The translations under genes were made by a program, and so were the position numbers. Below the pieces are notes generated by a model that was not told the DNA's origin, made no database searches, and saw only the letters and a program-made list of their open reading frames with translations. Below, in pieces: positions 1 through 5,781 of a stretch of 6,887 nucleotides of DNA (the stretch's first letter is position 1; every line of letters begins with the position of its first letter). The stretch covers positions 1 through 6,887 of the forward strand of contig CALHTA010000202.1 of assembly GCA_938038645.1 (NCBI GenBank), given 5' to 3'. This stretch comes from an uncultured Thiotrichaceae bacterium (GTDB lineage: Bacteria > Pseudomonadota > Gammaproteobacteria > Thiotrichales > Thiotrichaceae).

Positions 1-99
1 ATCATTACATCTCGCTCATTAATATCGCTTATTCTAAATTACGTCGAATTATCGCTGTTTTAATCCTGAATGCCAAAGGCAAAGCAAACAATCTTGCCA
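1..99. other. recO-distal spacer, no recognisable full gene
   Basis: No long reading frame is visible after recO. On the minus strand the stretch holds a sigma-70-like promoter (48-76), a 23-codon ORF that overlaps the recO stop, and a four-codon mini-ORF at 19-5 (ATG AGC GAG ATG TAA). The last A of that mini-ORF's stop codon starts another ATG at 5-3 that runs off the window. By the known gammaproteobacterial gene order the next gene should be pdxJ (pyridoxine 5'-phosphate synthase), and the ATG at 5-3 could be its start. Only one codon and two bases are visible, so this is inference. I see no hairpin followed by a T-run, so no intrinsic terminator after recO. Confidence 0.5.
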
Positions 100-100
100 T
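29..100 (-). CDS. Possible 23-aa ORF coupled to recO
   Basis: An ATG at 100-98 shares one base with the recO stop codon (TAATG), the same arrangement as the era/recO junction. It reads 23 codons to a TAA at 31-29. The peptide begins MARLFALPLAF, is hydrophobic at its N-terminal half and then basic (K and R residues), and ends in NLE. It has no Shine-Dalgarno sequence of its own, so it could only be made by translational coupling to recO. I recognise no family. It is not the start of pdxJ, which has a GVNIDH-type motif near its N-terminus. It may simply be a chance frame, because a promoter-like sequence occupies the same bases. Confidence 0.2.
   Translation of the reverse strand: MARLFALPLAFRIKTAIIRRNLE
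48..76 (-). promoter_or_regulatory. Sigma-70-type promoter after recO
   Basis: On the minus strand a -35 hexamer TTGGCA (76-71, five of six consensus bases) is followed by exactly 17 nt and a -10 hexamer GATAAT (53-48, five of six). Transcription would start near position 41 and run out of the left edge, giving the next gene (probably pdxJ) its own promoter. This is a sequence match only; AT-rich DNA produces such matches by chance, but the optimal spacer and the position just downstream of the recO stop support it. Confidence 0.5.
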
Positions 101-792
101 TAGAGACGTATTAATTTTCGAGAGTTGAACGGTTTACGAACAATTTGCATCCACAAGGCATCTAAGAATCGACGTAAGTCCTCATATTGCTCTAGACTCA
201 TTGTATCGGGTTCTCGAATGGCGATAAGCAAGCTGCCAGAAATGCGAACTTTATCGTACTCAACTGTCGATGCTTGCTGTAAATGAAGACCCGTATTCAC
301 ACCATAATTGTAGTTAGAATCACCGTTTATCGCCTCGCCATGCTCATCGTCTTGCCAGAGGCCTGGCATATGCCCAAGCTCTTCTAGCAGCACCAACTCA
401 AAACGCATCACCACGATCATTGGCAACTCAGTTTCACTTAATAACTGAAGCGTATTTTGATAGGCGGTAAATAAAGCATCCATTGGTGAATGCGTTTGGA
501 TGGACTTCAGTAACAACTCATTGAGATAAAGACCATATAATAAATGGCCGGCAGGAATTCGGTGACGAAAACGCTCATCAGTCTGCGTTAACCGGCTTAA
601 ATCGGATCGTCCCTGCCAATGTAATTGCAGTATTCTAAAGGCTTGCAAGTGCCCTTTTTGTACTTTCCCACGAAGCTTCGAAGGGCGAGTAATACAGGTC
701 AACCTTCCAGCACTTTTCGTGTATAGATCGACAATCACGCTCGCATCCGTATAAGGGCGAGTTCTTAAGATGTAACCCAAAGATGTTTGCAT
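100..792 (-). CDS. recO: DNA repair protein RecO
   Basis: RecO is the recombination mediator of the RecFOR pathway: with RecR it displaces SSB and loads RecA on single-stranded gaps, and it can anneal complementary strands. The 230-residue product fits the family's usual 230-250. Residues 1 to about 78 form the N-terminal OB fold (start MQTSLGYILRTRPYTDASVI, then a basic stretch RPSKLRGKVQKG at 36-47). The helical part follows, with the characteristic GLYLNELL (87-94) and RFELVLLEELGH (130-141). The C-terminus has KPFNSRKL (220-227), equivalent to KPLKSREL in E. coli. The four-cysteine zinc site of some RecO proteins is absent (one Cys, at 33), as in enterobacterial RecO. The ATG at 792 shares one base with the era stop (TAATG) and lacks a good ribosome site, so translation is probably coupled to era. 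Confidence 0.95.
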   Translation of the reverse strand: MQTSLGYILRTRPYTDASVIVDLYTKSAGRLTCITRPSKLRGKVQKGHLQAFRILQLHWQGRSDLSRLTQTDERFRHRIPAGHLLYGLYLNELLLKSIQTHSPMDALFTAYQNTLQLLSETELPMIVVMRFELVLLEELGHMPGLWQDDEHGEAINGDSNYNYGVNTGLHLQQASTVEYDKVRISGSLLIAIREPDTMSLEQYEDLRRFLDALWMQIVRKPFNSRKLIRL

Positions 793-1685
793 TATCGGTT
801 AGACATGATTCCAAGCTCTTGAAGGTGGCGCGGATTATTTTGCCACTCTTCCTCGACTTTAACCCACTGCTTGATCACTACTTTCTTATCGATAAACTCT
901 TCAATTGATCGGCGAGCATCAGTACCGATGCGTTTGAGCGTCTCACCTTTTTTACCAATGATAATACCTTTCTGACTTTCTCTAGCGACCCAAATGACGG
1001 CGTCAATTTCAACATGTCTTGGGGTTTCTTCATATCGCTCAATGTGAACTGCGGTAAAATACGGGAGCTCTTGATGTAAATTTAATACCAACTGTTCACG
1101 TATAAATTCCGCACAAAGAGAACGAATCGGTTGATCGGTAATACTGTCTTCGTCATAAGCCCACTCACCTTCAGGCGCACTCTCAACCAATACTTTAAGC
1201 AATCGGTCCGTGTTGATTTGATTAGTCGCCGAACCAGGAATGATTTCTTTGAAGTGATACTTAGCAGAGACCTTTTCTAAATAGGGAAACAAACGTTCTT
1301 TAGGTTTTACTCGGTCCACTTTATTCACTAAAAGATAGACGGGCGATTTGACATGTTTCAATCGTTTTAACGCCAACTCATCTTCATCTGTCCACTTCAA
1401 GGCTTCAACGATCATAACGACTGCATCAACATCCTCAAGTGCGGCGACCGCTTCACTATTAAGCGTCATATTCAGAAGGTTTTTCGCCTGTTGATGAATT
1501 CCGGGTGTGTCTGTAAAAATTAATTGATAGTTTTCATCGGTGACTATTCCACGAACATTAGTACGAGTTGTTTGTGGCTTATTAGCAATAGCAGAAATTT
1601 TATAGCCTACTAACAAATTCAATAGCGTTGATTTGCCGACATTCGGGCGCCCAATAATAGACACATAACCGCATCGCTTATTCAT
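792..1685 (-). CDS. era: GTPase Era (16S rRNA/30S assembly)
   Basis: Era is an essential GTPase that binds the 3' end of 16S rRNA and guides late 30S subunit maturation, at the cytoplasmic face of the membrane or on the ribosome. The product has 297 residues (family about 300). The GTPase domain shows G1 GRPNVGKST (12-20), the Era-type switch region KPQTTRTNVRGI (36-47), G3 DTPG (59-62) followed by IH, G4 NKVD (121-124) and G5 SA (152-153). The C-terminal KH domain carries the GKKG loop (244-247), preceded by VARESQKGIII and followed by the conserved basic and acidic tail. All nucleotide-binding residues are present. The ATG at 1685 overlaps the rnc stop (ATGA) and has an AGAAGG ribosome site (1701-1696) 10 nt upstream. 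Co-expression with RNase III matches their joint role in rRNA maturation. Confidence 0.98.
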   Translation of the reverse strand: MNKRCGYVSIIGRPNVGKSTLLNLLVGYKISAIANKPQTTRTNVRGIVTDENYQLIFTDTPGIHQQAKNLLNMTLNSEAVAALEDVDAVVMIVEALKWTDEDELALKRLKHVKSPVYLLVNKVDRVKPKERLFPYLEKVSAKYHFKEIIPGSATNQINTDRLLKVLVESAPEGEWAYDEDSITDQPIRSLCAEFIREQLVLNLHQELPYFTAVHIERYEETPRHVEIDAVIWVARESQKGIIIGKKGETLKRIGTDARRSIEEFIDKKVVIKQWVKVEEEWQNNPRHLQELGIMSNR

Positions 1686-2350
1686 AATGAAACTACCTTC
1701 TGGTAAGCCGAAGCGGCTGAGATTTGTTCTGCTCGACGACGACTACTTGAGACGCCTTGAGTGGTGATATTTAAACTGGCAATTTTACATTCAGCGGTAA
1801 AAGTTTGGCGGTGTGCATCCCCTGTTGCTGAAAGGAGACGGTACTCAGGCACGTTATGCCCTTTAGACTGTAGGTATTCTTGAAGGCGACTTTTAGGGTC
1901 TTTTAACTCATCTTCTTGAGGTAGACTTTTGAGGCGAGCCCCATATACCGCAATGACAAAGGCAGTTGCTGCTTCCATACCTTGATCCAGATAAACACTT
2001 GCAATAAGTGCCTCCAGTGCATCTGCAAGTATAGACTTTCTGTTGACACCTCCGCTTCTAACTTCGCCGGTACCAAGGTTTAACAACTCCCCCAACTCAA
2101 GCTCAGTGCTTAATTCTGCCAATACAGACTCATTAACCAAAGAAGCCCGCAAACGACTTAAATAACCTTCTGAAGCCTCCGGTAGGTTTGTGTAGAGCTC
2201 ATTGCTGATTACCAGACCAAGAACACTATCACCCAGAAACTCCATTCTTTCATTGTGCTTACCACTAGCGCTACGATGGGTCATTGCTCGTTTAAAGAGC
2301 GATGACCTCAGAAACTCGCTTCCTAGTAGGTTTTTTAACTTTGTCACCAA
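1682..2350 (-). CDS. rnc: Ribonuclease III
   Basis: RNase III cuts double-stranded RNA: it processes the 30S rRNA precursor and many mRNAs, often including its own. The 222-residue protein has the N-terminal catalytic domain with the signature HNERMEFLGDSVL (32-44). The metal-binding acids E37, D41, D110 and E113 are all present, as are conserved E34 and E61. A C-terminal double-stranded RNA-binding domain spans about 152-220, opening with DPKSRLQEYLQ and containing SSRRRAEQ. There is no ATG start: the frame begins at TTG (2350) or GTG (2347), and an in-frame TAA lies upstream. Starting near here gives the normal distance to the THRSA and HNERMEF motifs. The nearest Shine-Dalgarno, AAAAGGA (2369-2363), is 12 nt from TTG, longer than optimal, which suggests weak or structured initiation. 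It overlaps era by 4 nt. Confidence 0.97.
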   Translation of the reverse strand: MVTKLKNLLGSEFLRSSLFKRAMTHRSASGKHNERMEFLGDSVLGLVISNELYTNLPEASEGYLSRLRASLVNESVLAELSTELELGELLNLGTGEVRSGGVNRKSILADALEALIASVYLDQGMEAATAFVIAVYGARLKSLPQEDELKDPKSRLQEYLQSKGHNVPEYRLLSATGDAHRQTFTAECKIASLNITTQGVSSSRRRAEQISAASAYQKVVSL

Positions 2351-2393
2351 TCGATTACCAAATCCTTTTAATAGTCGATTATTTTACCGACTA
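2349..2393 (-). promoter_or_regulatory. rnc leader with alternative hairpins
   Basis: Between the DUF4845 stop and the rnc start the minus strand can fold two ways. Hairpin A pairs TAGTCG (2393-2388) with CGACTA (2377-2372) around a 10-nt loop. Hairpin B pairs AATCGA (2380-2375) with TCGATT (2354-2349) around a 20-nt loop that contains the AAAAGGA ribosome site, and it pairs the first two bases of the TTG start. Both use CGA at 2377-2375, so only one can form. In E. coli, rnc mRNA is autoregulated by RNase III cutting of leader stems (rncO). Whether this leader does something similar is inference, since both stems have only 6 bp. Confidence 0.25.
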
Positions 2394-2397
2394 AAGT

Positions 2398-2826
2398 TTA
2401 ATCCTGCTTAGTACCCAGTTCTACCTGATACTTATAATCCAGTAGAAAAGCAATGTTAGCAAGCCACGGAGCTTCTACTTTATAGTCTACCGTTAATTGT
2501 CGCTTGTTGCCTTTCTTTAAAGTCACAAGCTTGAAAGGTTTCTGACTGCCCGGCTTACCACTTTTACCATCGTAATAAGCTTTGCTAAGCCCATCCATAC
2601 TATTTACATTCAGATATTTTTCAACTCGAGACATAATCTCTCGCTTATTCATCGTTTTTGCTGCTGGCTCACCAGCAATAGCATTCATGAAGCTTTTAAC
2701 AGAGTTGTATTCAATATAATGAGGGCCAATCTTCAATCCTCCACTGATTAGCAGAATCCCCACTGCTATTCCAATCATCCAAGAGATAAGAGTGGCACCT
2801 TTTTGTTTTTCTAATTGCTTTTTCAT
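2398..2826 (-). CDS. DUF4845-family single-pass membrane protein
   Basis: This is a small protein of the DUF4845 type, typically encoded between lepB and rnc in beta- and gammaproteobacteria; its function is unknown. From the ATG at 2826 it has 142 residues: a basic N-terminus (MKKQLEKQK), one hydrophobic segment at about 13-31, the family motif GLKIGPHYIEYNSV (30-43), then a soluble, probably periplasmic part ending in EAPWLANIAFLLDY-type strands. KGATLISWM (9-17) resembles a prepilin cleavage site but has Ser where prepilins have Glu at +5. An upstream TTG at 2901 would add 25 residues, but I prefer the ATG: the extension reads through a hairpin and ends just before a normal MKKQ membrane-protein start. 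No strong ribosome site is seen (AGAAAC about 9 nt upstream). A 122-nt gap separates it from lepB and 47 nt from rnc. Confidence 0.85.
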   Translation of the reverse strand: MKKQLEKQKGATLISWMIGIAVGILLISGGLKIGPHYIEYNSVKSFMNAIAGEPAAKTMNKREIMSRVEKYLNVNSMDGLSKAYYDGKSGKPGSQKPFKLVTLKKGNKRQLTVDYKVEAPWLANIAFLLDYKYQVELGTKQD

Positions 2827-2871
2827 TATTATTGTTTCTATTGTTGAATGGAAAAATTGGTTCTTATTCTT

Positions 2872-2901
2872 ATTGTCAATCCCAGCATACAAGCCTGTCA
2901 A
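2872..2901 (-). promoter_or_regulatory. Possible promoter for DUF4845-rnc-era-recO
   Basis: On the minus strand a perfect -35 hexamer TTGACA (2901-2896) is followed after 18 nt by GACAAT (2877-2872), which keeps the second A and last T of the -10 consensus (four of six). Transcription would start near 2865, about 40 nt before the DUF4845 start. A second perfect TTGACA lies at 2879-2874 but has no acceptable -10 (TTTTTC at 17 nt spacing). The location in the largest gap of the operon supports a secondary promoter; the weak -10 keeps confidence low. Confidence 0.3.
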
Positions 2902-2916
2902 ACCTTAGTGACAGGC
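2893..2916. repeat. Perfect 8-bp inverted repeat between lepB and DUF4845 gene
   Basis: GCCTGTCA (2893-2900) and TGACAGGC (2909-2916) are perfect reverse complements around an 8-nt centre. In minus-strand RNA this makes a GC-containing 8-bp stem. It is followed by TTGTATGCTG, not a T-run, so it is a poor intrinsic terminator. As DNA it is a 24-bp dyad that covers the candidate -35 (2896-2901), which would suit an operator. As RNA it could be a processing or stability element in the lepB to rnc message. The sequence alone does not decide between these. Confidence 0.7.
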
Positions 2917-2948
2917 GGACTCTTTGCAAAGCCAATCCTTAGCGCTTT

Positions 2949-3734
2949 CTATTTCAGTGAGGTGCCGATCCTAGAGAAATTAAATCCATCTCCGCCCGGC
3001 TGCCAATTCCAATGCAGCCAAACAAAAGCCGCTTTACCAACCAGATATTTTTCAGGCATGTAACCCCAATATCGACTATCGCTACTGTTGTCACGGTTAT
3101 CACCCATCATAAAGTATTGCCCTTGAGGGACGACCCATTCACCACCCGCACCTGAACTGGACTCGATAATCACATTATGGGAGTGAACGCCATCTTCTCT
3201 TGGGAAGGTTTCTTTTAGGTGAGTAACGTCGATTTTTCCTCTACGACTATCATAGGGATAAGGTTCAAGCGCCTCTTCATCAACCATTTTACCGTTGATG
3301 ATCAGCTTTTTATCAGAAGTCCACTGAATACGATCACCTGGTAAACCAACTAAGCGTTTGATGAAATTTATTGAAGGGTCAACCGGATACCTAAAAACAA
3401 CAACATCACCACGCTTGGGCTCACCTGTTTCAATAATTTTCTTATTAATTACTGGTAAACGAATACCATAGGCATACTTTTGCACGATGATAAAATCACC
3501 AATTTCCAACGTGGGAATCATTGACCCAGAAGGAATTCTAAACGGCTCGATAACAAACGACCTTAGCACCACAACCACGATAAGCACTGGGAAAAACGAA
3601 CGCGCGTAATCGATTAAGACAGGCTCTTTTTCTGCGCGCTTACGACCCATTATAAATCTATATATGAATAAAATTACTGCACATATAAGCGTAACGAGTA
3701 CCAGCCAAAATTCTACTCCGTAGAATATTTCCAT
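2949..3734 (-). CDS. lepB: Signal peptidase I
   Basis: Leader peptidase removes signal peptides from Sec- and Tat-exported proteins at the outer face of the inner membrane, using a Ser/Lys dyad. The 261-residue protein has two N-terminal membrane segments (about 9-29 and 46-62) separated by a basic cytoplasmic loop (GRKRAEKE, 30-37), the standard gram-negative topology. Box B IPSGSMIPTL (67-76) contains catalytic Ser71. FIKRLVGLPGD (124-134) contains the general base Lys126. GDNRDNSSDSR (211-221) is the conserved box E. The periplasmic domain is shorter than in E. coli LepB (324 aa) but normal for this group. The ATG at 3734 follows the lepA stop by 3 nt (TAA AGC ATG). Its ribosome site AGGTG (3747-3743), inside the end of lepA, is 8 nt upstream, so the two are co-translated. 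The lepA-lepB pairing is conserved across proteobacteria. Confidence 0.98.
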   Translation of the reverse strand: MEIFYGVEFWLVLVTLICAVILFIYRFIMGRKRAEKEPVLIDYARSFFPVLIVVVVLRSFVIEPFRIPSGSMIPTLEIGDFIIVQKYAYGIRLPVINKKIIETGEPKRGDVVVFRYPVDPSINFIKRLVGLPGDRIQWTSDKKLIINGKMVDEEALEPYPYDSRRGKIDVTHLKETFPREDGVHSHNVIIESSSGAGGEWVVPQGQYFMMGDNRDNSSDSRYWGYMPEKYLVGKAAFVWLHWNWQPGGDGFNFSRIGTSLK

Positions 3735-3737
3735 GCT

Positions 3738-5540
3738 TTAATCACCTACCTTTAGGACAGCTAAAAACGCCTCCTGTGGAATTTCTACATTACCAACCTG
3801 CTTCATGCGTTTTTTACCTTTCTTCTGTTTTTCAAGTAGCTTACGCTTCCTTGAAATATCACCACCGTAGCACTTGGCAATTACATTTTTCCGCAAAGCT
3901 TTAACATTGGTACGCGCTATAATATTGGTTCCAATAGAAGCTTGAATTGCGACATCAAACATCTGTCTTGGAATTATTTCTTTCATTTTCTCGGCGAGAA
4001 CACGCCCTCTAGCCTGTGCAAAGTCCTTGTGGATAATCAGCGCTAGCGCATCAACTTTGTCACCATTAATTAGTACATCCACTCGCACCAAATTGGCCGC
4101 TTGGAAATGATCGATCTCATACTCAAACGAAGCGTAGCCGCGGCTCACTGATTTCAAACGATCAAAGAAATCTAAAACGACTTCACTTAACGGTAATTCA
4201 TAGGTCAGTGTGACCTGATTACCCATGTACTGCATATTCTTTTGCACGCCACGCTTTTCAACACACAGCGAAATCACGTTGCCAAGATAATCCTGAGGCA
4301 CCAGAATATTCGCTTTGATGATTGGCTCGCGAATCTCGGCTATTTTTGTAACGGGGGGTAGCTGCGACGGGCTGTGCATTTTAATCACTTCACCGTCGGT
4401 CTTTTCGACTTCGTAAATTACAGTCGGCGCCGTTGTAATCAAATCAAGATCATATTCACGCTCTAACCTTTCTTGGATAATCTCCATATGGAGCATTCCT
4501 AAGAAACCACAGCGGAATCCAAAACCAAGTGCCTGCGACGTTTCAGGCTCATAGCTTAATGAGGCATCATTCAAATTGAGCTTACTTAATGCATCACGAA
4601 GGTTCTCGTAGTCATCAGAGCTTACCGGGAAAATTCCAGCAAATACGCGTGGCTGAACCTCTTTAAAACCTGCTAGTGGTGCATCAGCTGGCTTGGCAGC
4701 ATCCGTAAAAGTATCCCCCACTTTTGCGGCATCAATCTCTTTAATGCCAGCAATAATAAAGCCCACCTCGCCGGCATTAAGAAACTCAGTATCCTTCATC
4801 TTAGGCGTAAAAATACCAACACGATCAACTTGAAAGTCTAAGTCGGTATGCATAGCCTTTATTTTTGATTTTTTGCCTAAACGACCTTGAACGACTCGAA
4901 CTAATGAAACAACCCCAAGGTAGTTATCAAACCATGAGTCAATAATGAGTGCCTTTAATGGCGCCTCAACTTCGCCTGAAGGCGGTGGTATTCTTTCCAC
5001 GAGCTGCTCAAGCAGATCTTCAATTCCGATACCTGCTTTGGCACTACAGTGCACCGCGTCTGTCGCATCAATTCCAATGACATCTTCAATTTCTTGTGCG
5101 ACACGGTCTGGGTCTGCCGCAGGTAAATCAATTTTATTGAGTACTGGCACGACCTCTAAATCAAGGTTAATCGCTGTATAGCAATTAGCCACACTTTGAG
5201 CTTCTACGCCTTGTGAAGCATCAACAACTAACAATGCACCTTCACACGCTGAAAGCGAACGTGACACTTCATAAGAGAAATCAACATGGCCTGGCGTATC
5301 AATGAAATTTAGATGATAGGTTTCACCATTTCTGGCTTTATAGTCCAAAGAAACACTTTGTGCTTTGATCGTTATTCCACGCTCTCGCTCGATATCCATT
5401 GTATCTAGCACTTGAGCTTCCATTTCGCGGTCGCTCAGCCCTTCACAGTAGCGAATGAAGCAATCTGAGAGTGTTGATTTACCGTGATCAATATGAGCAA
5501 TAATCGAGAAATTGCGGATATTTTGATTAGCTATGGTCAT
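3738..5540 (-). CDS. lepA: Elongation factor 4 (LepA), ribosomal GTPase
   Basis: LepA/EF4 is an EF-G-like GTPase that acts on ribosomes; reported roles are back-translocation of stalled ribosomes, translation initiation and 30S biogenesis. From the ATG at 5540 it has 600 residues (E. coli 599). The G domain has the P-loop AHIDHGKST (15-23), switch I with RERGITI (52-58), DTPGHVDF (81-88), NKID (135-138) and SAK (166-168). Beta-barrel and EF-G-like domains III and V follow, with [16 protein letters not shown] typical of LepA. The LepA-specific basic C-terminal domain has [20 protein letters not shown] and ends in [16 protein letters not shown] at 5546 would add only two residues (MH); I chose the ATG because it gives the family's usual N-terminus. 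The start lies inside the upstream glutaredoxin-like gene (14-nt overlap) with no strong ribosome site, which implies translational coupling. Confidence 0.98.
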   Translation of the reverse strand: MTIANQNIRNFSIIAHIDHGKSTLSDCFIRYCEGLSDREMEAQVLDTMDIERERGITIKAQSVSLDYKARNGETYHLNFIDTPGHVDFSYEVSRSLSACEGALLVVDASQGVEAQSVANCYTAINLDLEVVPVLNKIDLPAADPDRVAQEIEDVIGIDATDAVHCSAKAGIGIEDLLEQLVERIPPPSGEVEAPLKALIIDSWFDNYLGVVSLVRVVQGRLGKKSKIKAMHTDLDFQVDRVGIFTPKMKDTEFLNAGEVGFIIAGIKEIDAAKVGDTFTDAAKPADAPLAGFKEVQPRVFAGIFPVSSDDYENLRDALSKLNLNDASLSYEPETSQALGFGFRCGFLGMLHMEIIQERLEREYDLDLITTAPTVIYEVEKTDGEVIKMHSPSQLPPVTKIAEIREPIIKANILVPQDYLGNVISLCVEKRGVQKNMQYMGNQVTLTYELPLSEVVLDFFDRLKSVSRGYASFEYEIDHFQAANLVRVDVLINGDKVDALALIIHKDFAQARGRVLAEKMKEIIPRQMFDVAIQASIGTNIIARTNVKALRKNVIAKCYGGDISRKRKLLEKQKKGKKRMKQVGNVEIPQEAFLAVLKVGD

Positions 5541-5781
5541 GTGCAAACGATATTCTTAATTGTTCTTCATCAAAAAAATGATAAAAAATCACTTCACCCT
5601 GATAACGTACAACGGGAATGTCAACGTTGTAGCGCTGCTTGAGCTCGGGATCTTTATCGATATCTACCCACTCTAGCTGATAGTTAAATTCAGCTTGATG
5701 TTGGTGTAAGTGCATTGCCATCTCATCACATAGATGACAACCCACGCGATAATACACTATGAGAGTATTTTCGTATGCCAC
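5527..5781 (-). CDS. Glutaredoxin-like (DUF836-type) thioredoxin-fold protein
   Basis: This is a small thioredoxin-fold protein of 84 residues, of the glutaredoxin family/DUF836 type. A beta strand TLIVYYR (6-12) leads into the CxxC motif G-C-H-L-C-D-E-M (Cys15, Cys18), followed by a helix. [21 protein letters not shown] (38-58) contains the cis-proline Pro56 expected beside the active site. It has no signal peptide, so it is probably cytoplasmic. Substrates are unknown; a dithiol redox or glutathione-linked role is inferred from the motif. The start is GTG at 5781, sharing one base with the mucD TAG stop (TAGTG). No upstream ribosome site is evident, so it is probably coupled to mucD. Its 3' end overlaps lepA by 14 nt. 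The gene is an insertion relative to the Pseudomonas order, where mucD is directly followed by lepA. Confidence 0.88.
   Translation of the reverse strand: MAYENTLIVYYRVGCHLCDEMAMHLHQHQAEFNYQLEWVDIDKDPELKQRYNVDIPVVRYQGEVIFYHFFDEEQLRISFAHDHS

Noticed and set aside
2851..2879. Promoter using the second TTGACA (2879-2874)
   Set aside because: The -35 is perfect, but at 16-18 nt spacing the -10 would be ATTTTT, TTTTTC or similar, lacking the conserved A and T.
2827..2901. N-terminal extension of the DUF4845 protein from a TTG at 2901
   Set aside because: It would add 25 polar residues ahead of a normal MKKQ-basic-hydrophobic start, runs through the dyad region, and TTG is a poor choice when an ATG at 2826 gives the family-like protein.
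2893..2916. Intrinsic terminator after lepB
   Set aside because: The stem is good, but neither strand shows a T-run after it (TTGTATGCTG on the minus strand, GGACTCTTTG on the plus strand).
2848..3063. Plus-strand ORF across the lepB-DUF4845 gap
   Set aside because: It lies mostly in antisense to lepB and the DUF4845 gap, has no family resemblance, and is a shadow frame.
4945..5181. Plus-strand ORF inside lepA
   Set aside because: Antisense to a fully conserved lepA coding stretch, with low-complexity Ser/Thr/Ala composition typical of a shadow frame.
5541..5546. TTG start of lepA two codons upstream
   Set aside because: The ATG at 5540 gives the standard LepA N-terminus; the extension adds only two residues and has no better ribosome site.
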